The translations under genes and the position numbers were made by a program. Of a stretch of 64,000 nt of DNA, positions 6,944-15,576 are shown piece after piece (positions within the stretch are counted from its first letter, which is position 1; each line of letters starts with the position of its first letter). The notes under the pieces are model-generated. The model made no database searches. It saw only the letters and a list, made by a program, of their open reading frames with translations, and had not been told where the DNA came from. Source of the DNA: Aquabacterium sp041909175 (GTDB lineage: Bacteria > Pseudomonadota > Gammaproteobacteria > Burkholderiales > Burkholderiaceae_C); the NCBI RefSeq assembly GCF_041909175.1, contig NZ_JAYRDZ010000013.1:1-64000 (forward strand), read 5' to 3'.

Positions 6944-8392
6944 GTGGTGTGGGGTGCTGGTCGAGAGCCGTGTGCAGGGTGGCGTATCGCCTTGCGGTTT
7001 GTCTTCGTGTGGCTTTTGCTGACGCTGGCTTTTGCCCTGTGCGTCTTTCCGTTCTGGCTGGCTCGCCATTTCGGTCAGGTCGGATTCGATCAGGTTGTCT
7101 TCCAGCTTCAGTCTGGTGTTGACAGTCTCTTTTGTGCAGATCAGCGGCTTATCCGGCGTTTTGTGCGTGAGTGTGTGGTCAGCCCGGCTCTGCTGGCCGT
7201 GTTTGTCAGCACGCTGCTGTGTCGAAGTGGTGCCCTCGTTCGATGGGGGTGTTTGGCCGTGTCCTGGGTGGTTGGCCTGGGGCTGCTTGTTGTGAGCTTG
7301 AATGTGCCCGCGTACTTGACTACGCTTGCCGGCCCGGATGTGTTTGCCACGATGTATGTCGACCCGGCCAGCGTGAAGCTGTCCCCGCCACCGAGATACC
7401 AGAACCTCTTGTTGATTTATGTCGAGAGTCTGGAGCGAACCTACGAAAATGCCGAGGTATTTGATCGCAATCTTCTCGCCCCACTGTCACCATTTGAGGC
7501 AGAGGGTCGTCACTTTGCGCATTTGAGGCAAACGCCCGGTACCGGGTGGACCACGGCCAGCCTGGTGGCCTCTCAGTGTGGGGTGCCCTTGAAGGTGTTC
7601 GGTTTGTGGAACAAAAACCGACAGGGTGAGCATTTCGAGCAGTTTTTGCCACATGCCACCTGCATGGGTGATTTGCTGGCGCAGCATGGCTACCGGAATG
7701 TTTTTCTCAATGGCGCTGACCTCCAGTTTTCCGGCGTGGGCAGGTTTTTGTCCACTCATGGATATGAGGAGCGTTTGGGGCGGCAAGAATGGTTGAGTGC
7801 GGGATACCGCACTCAAGACATGCATACCTGGGGCTTGCCTGACGATCAGTTGATGTTGCAGGCGCAACGCCGACTGAACGAGCTGATGTCAGCAGGAGAG
7901 CCTTTCAACTTGACGCTGCTGACCATTGATACCCATGGGCCGGCAGGGTTTCGTAGCCAGAGTTGTCGCCCAAGGGCGGCGGTGTGGGGCTTCAAGGATA
8001 CGGTGAGTTGCACGGCCAGCCTGGTGGCTGGTCTGCTGGCCCACGTTCGTGAGCAGGGCTGGGAGGATCGGATCAAGGTCGTTGTTGTTGGAGACCATCT
8101 GGCCATGGAAAATCCGCTGTCTGCAGATTTGGCTCGCGCTAAAGACCGGTCGCCATTCAACTTGTTTTGGACTCCTGGAAAACCTGGGTTGACTGGGCGT
8201 GATATTGCCTATTACGACCTGTTCCCCAGCATCCTTGAATTTCTGGGATTTGATGTTCAGGGCGGGCGATTGGGGCTTGGCTGGAATGCTTTGGGTGATG
8301 ACACCAGCTTTGATTCAGATGATCGATGGAGAAATTTGAATCGTATGCTGCAAAACAGTACACGTTACGCGAAATTGTGGGGTTTTGAATAA
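6944..8392 (+). CDS. OpgB/MdoB-like phosphoglycerol transferase (sulfatase fold)
   Basis: This membrane-anchored alkaline-phosphatase/sulfatase-fold transferase has about 482 residues. N-terminal transmembrane segments precede the periplasmic catalytic domain. The segment GTGWTTASLVASQCGVPL closely resembles the nucleophile region of OpgB, which transfers phosphoglycerol from phosphatidylglycerol to periplasmic glucans. The Thr in GWTT is the expected nucleophile. The motifs YVESLE and VVVGDHLAM supply metal-binding acidic and histidine residues. It is much shorter than E. coli OpgB and has only the membrane anchor plus the catalytic domain. The start is uncertain: GTG 6944 has AGGGG at a suitable distance, and the frame stays open upstream into acs, which must be non-coding because the acs terminator intervenes. 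Confidence 0.75.
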   Translation: MVWGAGREPCAGWRIALRFVFVWLLLTLAFALCVFPFWLARHFGQVGFDQVVFQLQSGVDSLFCADQRLIRRFVRECVVSPALLAVFVSTLLCRSGALVRWGCLAVSWVVGLGLLVVSLNVPAYLTTLAGPDVFATMYVDPASVKLSPPPRYQNLLLIYVESLERTYENAEVFDRNLLAPLSPFEAEGRHFAHLRQTPGTGWTTASLVASQCGVPLKVFGLWNKNRQGEHFEQFLPHATCMGDLLAQHGYRNVFLNGADLQFSGVGRFLSTHGYEERLGRQEWLSAGYRTQDMHTWGLPDDQLMLQAQRRLNELMSAGEPFNLTLLTIDTHGPAGFRSQSCRPRAAVWGFKDTVSCTASLVAGLLAHVREQGWEDRIKVVVVGDHLAMENPLSADLARAKDRSPFNLFWTPGKPGLTGRDIAYYDLFPSILEFLGFDVQGGRLGLGWNALGDDTSFDSDDRWRNLNRMLQNSTRYAKLWGFE

Positions 8393-8565
8393 CGTTCCGA
8401 AAACCAGGTAGGAACCCTATCAGGACATTCCCATGTTTGGGCTGGTTTGGGCTGTTTGTCCGACTTTCCTAGCGTTCACCCTCATTACAAATGCTCGTCG
8501 CGCCCCCTAGATTGCGGGGTGTAAAGGTCAAAAGCCTTCGACGTTCATGAAGAGGAGAACACATC

Positions 8566-10221
8566 ATGGCCAGTAGCCCGGCATCCAATGCGCCAATGAC
8601 ATCGGAGGAGAAGAAAGTCATCTTCGCATCCAGTCTTGGGACTGTTTTCGAGTGGTACGACTTCTATCTCTATGGTTCTTTGGCAGCCATCATCGCCAAG
8701 CAGTTTTTCGCCGGTCTCGATCCGACTTCGGCATTCATTTTCGCGTTGCTGGCTTTTGCCGCTGGCTTCATCGTGCGTCCCTTCGGCGCACTGGTTTTCG
8801 GTCGCCTTGGCGACATGATCGGTCGCAAGTACACCTTCCTGGTCACCATCCTGATCATGGGCGCCTCGACCTTCATCGTCGGTGTGCTGCCCAACTATGC
8901 GGCCATTGGTGCTGCCGCCCCTGTCATCCTGATTTGTTTGCGTCTGCTGCAAGGCCTGGCGCTGGGCGGTGAGTACGGTGGCGCCGCCACCTACGTGGCC
9001 GAGCATGCGCCGCATGGTCGCCGTGGTGCCTACACGGCCTGGATTCAAACCACTGCGACGATGGGCCTGTTCCTGTCGTTGCTGGTCATCCTGGGTACCC
9101 GCACAGCCGTGGGCGAGGAGGCTTTCGCTGACTGGGGCTGGCGCGTGCCGTTCATCGTCTCGCTGGCCCTGCTGGCCGTGAGCGTGTGGATTCGCATGAG
9201 CATGAACGAAAGCCCGGCCTTCAAGAAGATGAAGGCTGAAGGCAAGACTTCCAAGGCACCGCTGTCCGAATCCTTCGGCCAATGGAAGAACCTGAAGATT
9301 GTGATCCTGGCTCTGGTGGGTCTGGTTGCTGGTCAGGCCGTGGTTTGGTACACAGGTCAGTTCTATGCCCTGTTCTTCCTGACGCAAGCCTTGAAGGTTG
9401 ATGGCGCTACCGCCAACATCCTGGTTGCCATCTCGCTGCTGATCGGTACGCCGTTCTTCGTGGTGTTTGGTTCGCTGTCTGACAAGATCGGTCGCAAGCC
9501 CATCATCCTGGCAGGCTGCCTGATCGCGGCGCTGACCTACTTCCCGCTGTTCAAGGCGCTGACGGAAGCAGCCAACCCTGATCTGGCCAAGGCTCAGGCA
9601 TCTGCTCCGGTGACTCTGGTTGCTGATCAAGCCGAGTGCTCGTTCCAGTTCAACCCCACCGGCACGGCCAAGTTCACCAGCTCTTGTGACATCGCCAAGC
9701 AAGTGTTGGCTGCCAACTCGGTGAACTACGAGAACGTAGCTGGTACCGGTGTGGCGCAGATCAAAGTGGGTGACAAAGTCATCTCTTCCTACACTGCCAA
9801 GGGCTTGTCGCCTGATGATGCCAAGAAGGCCGATGCGGCCTTCAAGAAGGACGTGGTGGGCGCGATCAAGGCCGCTGGCTATCCTGCCAAGGCTGACCCG
9901 GCCAAGATGAACAAGCCGCTGATCATCGCTATCCTGACGGTGCTGGTGCTGTACGTCACCATGGTGTACGGTCCGATTGCAGCCATGCTGGTGGAAATGT
10001 TCCCGACCCGCATCCGCTACACCTCGATGAGCCTGCCGTATCACATTGGTAACGGTTGGTTTGGCGGTCTGCTGCCCACCACCGCGTTCGCGATCGTGGC
10101 TCAGACGGGCAACATCTACAACGGTCTGTGGTACCCGATCATCATTGCGTCCATCACGTTCGTGATTGGCCTGCTGTTTGTTCGCGAAACCAAGGATGTG
10201 GACATCTACGCTGGTGACTGA
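8566..10221 (+). CDS. MHS-family (ProP/ShiA-like) major facilitator symporter with a periplasmic insert
   Basis: This 551-residue proton-coupled transporter belongs to the metabolite:H+ symporter branch of the MFS. The evidence is GTVFEWYDFYLYG at the N-terminus, GRLGDMIGRKYTF in loop 2-3, LQGLALGGEYGGAATYVAEH, and SDKIGRKP in loop 8-9. Typical members have about 430-450 residues. The extra length is a hydrophilic insertion, roughly residues 330-450, with two cysteines (ECSF and SSCD). It ends just before MNKPLIIAILTVLVLYV. Topology places the insert outside the membrane, so a disulfide is possible. The substrate could be a carboxylate, an amino acid or shikimate, and cannot be fixed. AGAGGAGAA precedes ATG 8566. 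Confidence 0.88.
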   Translation: MASSPASNAPMTSEEKKVIFASSLGTVFEWYDFYLYGSLAAIIAKQFFAGLDPTSAFIFALLAFAAGFIVRPFGALVFGRLGDMIGRKYTFLVTILIMGASTFIVGVLPNYAAIGAAAPVILICLRLLQGLALGGEYGGAATYVAEHAPHGRRGAYTAWIQTTATMGLFLSLLVILGTRTAVGEEAFADWGWRVPFIVSLALLAVSVWIRMSMNESPAFKKMKAEGKTSKAPLSESFGQWKNLKIVILALVGLVAGQAVVWYTGQFYALFFLTQALKVDGATANILVAISLLIGTPFFVVFGSLSDKIGRKPIILAGCLIAALTYFPLFKALTEAANPDLAKAQASAPVTLVADQAECSFQFNPTGTAKFTSSCDIAKQVLAANSVNYENVAGTGVAQIKVGDKVISSYTAKGLSPDDAKKADAAFKKDVVGAIKAAGYPAKADPAKMNKPLIIAILTVLVLYVTMVYGPIAAMLVEMFPTRIRYTSMSLPYHIGNGWFGGLLPTTAFAIVAQTGNIYNGLWYPIIIASITFVIGLLFVRETKDVDIYAGD

Positions 10222-10245
10222 GGTCTGACCAGTCGATTCCCATAC

Positions 10246-10272
10246 AAAGCCCCGCCTTGGCGGGGCTTTTTT
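10246..10272 (+). terminator. Intrinsic terminator after the MHS symporter
   Basis: AAGCCCCG pairs with CGGGGCTT around a short loop (CCTTGG) and is followed by a run of T. Confidence 0.92.
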
Positions 10273-10404
10273 GTGGCGTAGCCAGCAGTCGCTTGCACGT
10301 TGAGGAATGCGTTCATCTCGTCTGCCATGTGCTGCGGTACATTCGCGTATATGAAGCCCTCGTGGGTAGGGCAGGTGCTAGTCAAGCCAAAGGGAAGCGT
10401 TCAT

Positions 10405-10665
10405 ATGTGGTTCATCGTGATTGGGGTGGCCATGCTGGTCATGAACTTTCTGGGTATCGGCCCGGTAGGTGAATGGACCTGGGCCGAGAAGTGGTGGGTC
10501 ATGTTGTCGCCATTTGGTCTGGCGCTGATCTGGTGGTGGTGGTCCGATGCATCAGGTCGCACCACGCTGAAAGAGATGGAAAAGATCGACGACAAGCGCG
10601 AGGCGCGTCGTCAGAAAAACCTCGAGTTGCTCGGTTTGAACGACAAGAACAAGAAGAAGCATTGA
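10405..10665 (+). CDS. Small Trp-rich membrane protein (TIGR04438-like)
   Basis: This 86-residue protein has two hydrophobic segments (residues 1-20 and 30-47) and many tryptophans, including WWWW near residue 43. A highly charged, Lys/Arg-rich tail (KKKH at the end) follows. The pattern matches a small Trp-rich family recurrent in Burkholderiales, whose function is unknown. ATG 10405 is chosen because GGGAAG lies 8-13 bases upstream and the membrane segment begins directly. The frame is open farther upstream, but that part has no family resemblance. It sits alone between the symporter terminator and ilvD. Confidence 0.75.
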   Translation: MWFIVIGVAMLVMNFLGIGPVGEWTWAEKWWVMLSPFGLALIWWWWSDASGRTTLKEMEKIDDKREARRQKNLELLGLNDKNKKKH

Positions 10666-10749
10666 CCCTTCTTGGCGGGCAGGGTGTGCTGCTTTGAGGC
10701 GGCGGCGCTAAAATCGGCAGTCTGACTCGATTACAGCCCGGAGCCATCC

Positions 10750-12600
10750 ATGCCTCAGTATCGTTCCCGCACCTCTACCGCCGGCCGCAATATGGCCGGT
10801 GCACGCGCTCTCTGGCGTGCAACCGGTATGAAGGACGGCGACTTCGACAAGCCGATCATCGCCATTGCCAACAGCTTCACCCAGTTCGTGCCAGGGCACG
10901 TGCATTTGAAGGACCTGGGTCAACTGGTTGCGCGCGAGATTGAGGCTGCCGGCGGCGTAGCGAAAGAGTTCAACACCATCGCCGTGGACGACGGCATTGC
11001 CATGGGTCACGGCGGCATGCTGTATTCGCTGCCTTCGCGCGACCTGATCGCCGACAGCGTTGAATACATGTGCAACGCCCACACCGCCGATGCGCTGGTG
11101 TGCATTTCGAACTGCGACAAGATCACCCCGGGGATGCTGATGGCTGCGCTGCGCCTGAACATCCCGGTGATCTTCGTGTCCGGTGGCCCGATGGAGGCCG
11201 GCAAGGTCAAGCTCGAAGGCAAAGTCATTGCGCTGGACCTGGTTGATGCCATGGTCAAGGCCGCAGACAAGCACTGTTCCGATGAGGAAGTGGACGCGGT
11301 CGAGCGCTCGGCCTGCCCGACCTGCGGCTCCTGTTCCGGCATGTTCACGGCCAACTCGATGAACTGCCTGACCGAGGCACTGGGCTTGTCGCTGCCGGGT
11401 AACGGCACCATCGTGGCCACCCACGCAGACCGTGAAAAGCTGTTCCGCGAGGCAGGGCGTCGCATTGTCGATCTGGCCCGCCGCTATTACGAACAGGATG
11501 ACGAATCGGTTCTGCCCCGTAACATCGCCAGCTTCAAGGCGTTCGAGAACGCCATCAGCCTGGATGTGGCCATGGGCGGTTCGACCAACACCGTGCTGCA
11601 CTTGCTGGCGGCCGCCAAAGAGGCTGGTGTGGACTTCATGATGCAGGACATCGACCGCATTTCGCGTCGTGTGCCTTGCCTGAGCAAGGTGGCGCCTGCT
11701 GTGCCGGATGTGCACATTGAAGACGTGCACCGTGCTGGCGGCATCATGTCCATCCTGGGCGAGTTGGCTCGCGGCGGTCTGTTGCACACCGACGTGCCGA
11801 CGGTGCACAGCCCGACGCTGGCAGACGCCATCGCCCAGTGGGATGTGACCGTGTCTGAAGATGAAGCCGTCCGCACGATGTACCGTGCGGCGCCGGGTGG
11901 GGTGCCTACCCAGGTGGCGTTCTCGCAAGACAGCCGCTGGAAGGCCCTCGACACCGACCGCGAAAACGGGGTGATTCGCTCCGTCGAGCATGCCTTCACC
12001 AAGGACGGTGGTCTGGCCGTGCTGTTCGGCAACATCGCTGAAAAGGGCTGCATCGTGAAGACCGCCGGGGTGGACGAGTCCATCTGGGAATTCACCGGCA
12101 AGGCCCGTGTGTATGAGAGCCAGGAAGACGCAGTGGAAGGCATCCTCAACGAGGAGGTGCAGGCCGGTGACGTGGTGATCGTGCGCTATGAAGGCCCGAA
12201 GGGGGGCCCGGGCATGCAGGAAATGCTGTATCCCACGTCTTATCTGAAGAGCCGCGGCTTGGGCAAGCAGTGTGCGCTGCTGACGGACGGTCGCTTCTCC
12301 GGCGGCACATCTGGCCTGTCCATTGGTCACGCTTCACCTGAAGCAGCCTGTGGCGGTGCCATTGCACTGGTTGAAAACGGTGACGCCATCGAGATCAACA
12401 TTCCGGACCGGAAGATTCATCTGGCCGTGAGTCCGGAGGTGTTGGCAGCACGTCGTGCAGCCATGGAAGCGAAGGGTGCGAAGGCCTGGAAGCCAGTCAA
12501 TCGCGAGCGCTATGTGTCGGCTGCCCTGCAAGCCTATGCTGCGCTGACCACCTCCGCCGATACCGGCGCGGTGCGTGACGTCACGCAAGTTCAGCGCTGA
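10750..12600 (+). CDS. ilvD: Dihydroxy-acid dehydratase
   Basis: This 616-residue cytoplasmic iron-sulfur enzyme makes the 2-keto acids for valine, isoleucine and leucine (the penultimate common step, before transamination). Conserved residues fall at the E. coli IlvD positions: D81 in VDDGIAMG, C122-D123-K124 in SNCDKITPG, and C195 in CPTCGSCSGMFTANSMN. Length is full. The last 10 bases overlap the 3' end of the convergent mscS-type gene. No other ilv or leu gene is nearby. Confidence 0.97.
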   Translation: MPQYRSRTSTAGRNMAGARALWRATGMKDGDFDKPIIAIANSFTQFVPGHVHLKDLGQLVAREIEAAGGVAKEFNTIAVDDGIAMGHGGMLYSLPSRDLIADSVEYMCNAHTADALVCISNCDKITPGMLMAALRLNIPVIFVSGGPMEAGKVKLEGKVIALDLVDAMVKAADKHCSDEEVDAVERSACPTCGSCSGMFTANSMNCLTEALGLSLPGNGTIVATHADREKLFREAGRRIVDLARRYYEQDDESVLPRNIASFKAFENAISLDVAMGGSTNTVLHLLAAAKEAGVDFMMQDIDRISRRVPCLSKVAPAVPDVHIEDVHRAGGIMSILGELARGGLLHTDVPTVHSPTLADAIAQWDVTVSEDEAVRTMYRAAPGGVPTQVAFSQDSRWKALDTDRENGVIRSVEHAFTKDGGLAVLFGNIAEKGCIVKTAGVDESIWEFTGKARVYESQEDAVEGILNEEVQAGDVVIVRYEGPKGGPGMQEMLYPTSYLKSRGLGKQCALLTDGRFSGGTSGLSIGHASPEAACGGAIALVENGDAIEINIPDRKIHLAVSPEVLAARRAAMEAKGAKAWKPVNRERYVSAALQAYAALTTSADTGAVRDVTQVQR

Positions 12601-13535
12601 GCGGTGTGATCTCCCATGAAGGGGCTGGCGTGGGAAACCATGTCGGCCCCTTTGTCATTGGGCGCTTGCGCAGATTTTCTGATCACGGTCAGGTGAGGGA
12701 AGGGGATGGCAATGTGATGCCGCTCGAATGCCTGTTTGACCAGCTTCAGGTAGGCGCGCCGGACAGCCCATTGTTGTAGTGGCTTGACGCGAAAGCGGAT
12801 CTGAATGACAACGGCCGAGGCGGCCAATTGGTCGACCCCGACCAGCTCGTATTCACCATCCAGGCGGTCTCGACAGGCGGAGTCTCGCAGCATGCCTTCT
12901 GCGACGTCAGCCATGATGGACATGGCGCGTTCGATGTCGGTGTCATAGCTGACGTTCACGTTCACAACCGAATACGCATAGCCGCGACTCATGCTGATCA
13001 CGCTGTCTATGGACCCGTTAGGTACAAAGTGGACGTTGCCGTCATAGTCGCGGAGGCGAACGTAGCGCAAGGTGACCTCCTCGACTGCACCTGTATGCGC
13101 GCCCAGCGTGACGACATCACCTTGCCGGATCTGATTTTCGATCAGGAGGGAGAGACCCGCGAAAAGGTCTTTCACCAGGCTCTGTGCGCCGAAACCGATG
13201 GCCACGCCGGCTACACCAGCGGCACCCAGCAACGGCGCCACAGAAATGCCCAACTCGGACAATATCAGCAACAAGGCCAGCAAAGAGACGATGACCGTGA
13301 TGGCATGGCGCGCCGCCCGGCCAACGGTCTCTGCGCGCTGGATGGATTCGCGGTCCGCCATTTTGGCGGTGAGCCTGGCTCGAAAGGTTCGAATCACCTT
13401 GTGGGCGACCGCGACGGCAACCCACGCCAGCGCGATGATCAGGCCAATTCGCATCATCGAGACCATTGCGCCGTCGGAGTCATTCGGGGCCAGCGTGAAC
13501 AGACCAGCAAGATCCACATTGTTGATGCCACCCAT
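12591..13535 (-). CDS. MscS-family mechanosensitive ion channel
   Basis: This 314-residue small-conductance mechanosensitive channel opens under membrane tension to release solutes on hypo-osmotic shock. Transmembrane helices lie near residues 25-45, 75-95 and 98-125. The third has the Gly/Ala-rich pore-helix pattern (GAAGVAGVAIGFGAQSLV) followed by the beta domain start (NQIRQGDVV). GGAG precedes ATG 13535. A TACAAT -10-like box lies at 13575-13580 (minus strand), and an ATTTGCACAAAT palindrome lies at 13561-13572 where transcription would begin, which suggests control by the nearby MarR-type regulator. Confidence 0.9.
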   Translation of the reverse strand: MGGINNVDLAGLFTLAPNDSDGAMVSMMRIGLIIALAWVAVAVAHKVIRTFRARLTAKMADRESIQRAETVGRAARHAITVIVSLLALLLILSELGISVAPLLGAAGVAGVAIGFGAQSLVKDLFAGLSLLIENQIRQGDVVTLGAHTGAVEEVTLRYVRLRDYDGNVHFVPNGSIDSVISMSRGYAYSVVNVNVSYDTDIERAMSIMADVAEGMLRDSACRDRLDGEYELVGVDQLAASAVVIQIRFRVKPLQQWAVRRAYLKLVKQAFERHHIAIPFPHLTVIRKSAQAPNDKGADMVSHASPFMGDHTAQR

Positions 13536-13560
13536 GAGCCATCTCCAAATCGGTTAAAAG

Positions 13561-13572
13561 ATTTGCACAAAT
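13561..13572. promoter_or_regulatory. Palindrome A, putative MarR-type operator at the mscS promoter
   Basis: ATTTGCACAAAT has inverted arms ATTTG/CAAAT. It lies 26 bases upstream of the mscS-type start and just downstream of a minus-strand TACAAT box (13575-13580). The same palindrome occurs twice more in the neighbourhood. That MarR binds it is inferred from proximity and repetition. Confidence 0.55.
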
Positions 13573-13591
13573 GTATTGTAGCGCCGACCCC

Positions 13592-13623
13592 AAAAAAAGA
13601 GGCCCTGCCGGTTGGGCAGGGCC
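13592..13623 (-). terminator. Intrinsic terminator between marR and mscS
   Basis: GGCCCTGCC (13601-13609) pairs perfectly with GGCAGGGCC (13615-13623) around a 5-base loop. On the minus strand it runs into a T-tract (complement of 13592-13598). It ends transcripts coming from marR or from the promoter at 13686-13713. Confidence 0.9.
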
Positions 13624-13680
13624 TTGAACACACTCCTATTCACACGTATGCAACGGTTTGCTCAGAACGACGTTACAGAC
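13592..13680 (-). ncRNA. Candidate small RNA or attenuated mscS leader
   Basis: A minus-strand promoter ends at about 13686, and a strong intrinsic terminator closes at 13592, so a discrete transcript of about 80-90 nt is predicted. It has no convincing open reading frame: a GTG with a GGAG upstream leads into the terminator hairpin itself. Two readings are possible: a free small RNA, or a leader whose read-through feeds mscS about 55 bases farther on. I cannot choose between them from sequence. Confidence 0.35.
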
Positions 13681-13685
13681 GGTAT

Positions 13686-13713
13686 ATTATATTTGAACAA
13701 ATGCAGGTGTCAC
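13686..13713 (-). promoter_or_regulatory. Minus-strand promoter overlapping palindrome B, directly behind marR
   Basis: The minus strand reads GTGACA (13713-13708), a 16-base spacer, then TATAAT (13691-13686). This is close to the sigma-70 consensus. Palindrome B, ATTTGAACAAAT on the plus strand (13691-13702), fills the spacer and touches the -10 box. A bound repressor there would block polymerase. The promoter overlaps the marR stop codon at 13710-13712. Confidence 0.6.
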
Positions 13714-14201
13714 AGATTTGCAAGAGGCGTTTGCGCCGCTTTCGACATGCCGTCGATGCCCAGCACATTGATCAGCCTGTCCAGATCACCATGCAAGCGT
13801 TGCAACGTTTCTCCATCCAACTTCTGAAGCGCGTCAGGCAAGATGCCCGAGAACGGGCCAGGGGCGTTGGCCAGGATGGCCATGCCATCCGGGCTGATTT
13901 CCAGATGCACTACCCGTTTGTCATGCACGTCACGGGTGGACAGCAGCAACTGCTTGCTGACGAGGGCTCTCACCAGGTTGCTGGCAGTCGATTGGTGGAT
14001 GTCCATGGCTTCAGCCAGATCGCCGACGCCCAATCCCTTGCGTTCGGCGACCAGGCTCAGCGCCCAGAGCTGGGCCCCGCCCAAGCCGGAAAGCCGTTCA
14101 ATCTGCTGGAAATGGGTTTTCACGGCATTGAAGACCACTCGAAATTGACGCAGCACGGTGGCGGCGTCATCACTCATTGCGGATGGGGTAGGTAGGCTCA
14201 T
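13710..14201 (-). CDS. MarR-family transcriptional regulator
   Basis: This 163-residue winged-helix regulator has a typical MarR arrangement: an N-terminal dimerisation helix, a helix-turn-helix (VGDLAEAMDIHQSTASNLVR near residues 59-78), and a wing with a DxRVV-type turn (RDVHDKRVVHLEISPDG). It probably represses genes carrying the ATTTGNNCAAAT palindrome found at three promoters around it, including one directly behind its own stop. No copy lies upstream of its own start. The start is uncertain: ATG 14201 overlaps the divergent clcA start, while the in-frame ATG at 14177 would remove 8 residues. Confidence 0.88.
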   Translation of the reverse strand: MSLPTPSAMSDDAATVLRQFRVVFNAVKTHFQQIERLSGLGGAQLWALSLVAERKGLGVGDLAEAMDIHQSTASNLVRALVSKQLLLSTRDVHDKRVVHLEISPDGMAILANAPGPFSGILPDALQKLDGETLQRLHGDLDRLINVLGIDGMSKAAQTPLANL

Positions 14202-15543
14202 GGATCAACAGCAGGGGGCTTCGCAGTTTCCGGTCGAAGAAATCAAATCCGAGTTGTCTGACTGGCGTCGCTGGGCAGCTCGCGCCGTGGTGATGAGCTT
14301 TGCGGTGCTGGCCGGCTTGGGTGTGGTGCTCATGACCTGGTTGAGCGAGCATGCATTGTCTTTGTTTTTTGTTATCACAGCATACTCGCCTTGGTTGGCC
14401 TTGGCGTGGACGCCAGCCGTGACGGCCGCCATCGTGTGGCTTACGCGCAAGTATTTTGTGGGTGCCAGTGGGTCTGGCATTCCCCAGGTGCTGGCAGCCC
14501 TTGATACCAGTACACCCCCACAGGGGCGCCATCACTTTATTTCACTGCGTTTGTCGCTTGCCAAATTGGTGTTGACCGTGGGTGGATTGCTGGCTGGTTT
14601 GTCGACCGGTCGTGAGGGCCCCTCGGTTCAAGTTGGCGCGGGGATCATGCATCACGCCCGCAAATGGTTGCCCGCACGCTCCAGTGTGGGAGACCATGGC
14701 TTGATCGTGGCAGGTGGTGCCGCCGGGATCGCCGCAGCCTTCAATACGCCGCTAGGAGGGGTCATGTTCGCGATCGAGGAGCTGTCGCGCCGCCCCGAGC
14801 ATCGTTCGAGCGGTATCCTGATTGCGGGCATCGTCCTGTCGGGCCTGATGGCGATATCGATTTACGGCAATGGCAGCTATTTTGGGCACATCCAAGTTGC
14901 CAGTGTTTCTCTGGCGGAGTTGCTGCCTGGTCTGGCGATTGCGCTATCGACAGGGGTACTGGGAGGGCTTTTTTCCAAGTTGATGATCGAGTCGACACGT
15001 GGCGGCAAGGACATCTTCAGCCGCTGGCGGGCCAGCTATCCGATTCGTTTTGCTGCAGGGTGCGGTTTCGTGATTGCCTTGATTGGCATCATCAGTCAGG
15101 GTGCCACGTTCGGCAGCGGGTACACCGCCACCAAGCAGTTGCTCGACGGGCAGGACCCCACGGGTGGCTTCTATGTGACGCTGCGCTTTCTGGCGACATG
15201 GCTGTCGCAGTGGAGCGGGGTGCCTGGTGGGGTTTTTGCGCCGTCGTTGGCGATTGGTGCTGGCATCGGTAACGACATTTCCCAGTGGACGCACCATGCC
15301 AACAGCCCGGCGCTCATAGCGCTGGGTATGGCGGGTTTCCTGGCTGCGGCCACCCAGGCACCCATCACGGCCTTCATCATTGTCATGGAAATGGTCGAGG
15401 GCCATTCGCTGGTACTGAGCCTGATGGCCTGCGCCATGGTTGCCAGTGCAGTGTCCCGTCTGATCAGTCCGCCGATGTATGGTGTGATGGCCGAGTTGCA
15501 GTTGGCTCGAGTCAAAGGTCTGAGCCGTAGCCCCACTGATTGA
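14200..15543 (+). CDS. CLC-family chloride channel or H+/Cl- antiporter
   Basis: This 447-residue membrane protein has the three CLC signatures: GSGIP at residues 91-95, GREGP at 137-141 with the gating glutamate E139, and GGVFAPSLAIGAG in the C-terminal half. No C-terminal CBS domains are present. The bacterial family exchanges Cl- for H+ or conducts Cl-. It lies divergently beside a MarR gene and near mscS-type and Na+/H+ antiporter genes, suggesting a role in ion or acid stress. The start at ATG 14200 is uncertain, because the frame is open upstream across the marR start. Confidence 0.9.
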   Translation: MDQQQGASQFPVEEIKSELSDWRRWAARAVVMSFAVLAGLGVVLMTWLSEHALSLFFVITAYSPWLALAWTPAVTAAIVWLTRKYFVGASGSGIPQVLAALDTSTPPQGRHHFISLRLSLAKLVLTVGGLLAGLSTGREGPSVQVGAGIMHHARKWLPARSSVGDHGLIVAGGAAGIAAAFNTPLGGVMFAIEELSRRPEHRSSGILIAGIVLSGLMAISIYGNGSYFGHIQVASVSLAELLPGLAIALSTGVLGGLFSKLMIESTRGGKDIFSRWRASYPIRFAAGCGFVIALIGIISQGATFGSGYTATKQLLDGQDPTGGFYVTLRFLATWLSQWSGVPGGVFAPSLAIGAGIGNDISQWTHHANSPALIALGMAGFLAAATQAPITAFIIVMEMVEGHSLVLSLMACAMVASAVSRLISPPMYGVMAELQLARVKGLSRSPTD

Positions 15544-15576
15544 GTTGCCTGCCGCGGTGCTTGCCCCCCAGATGTA

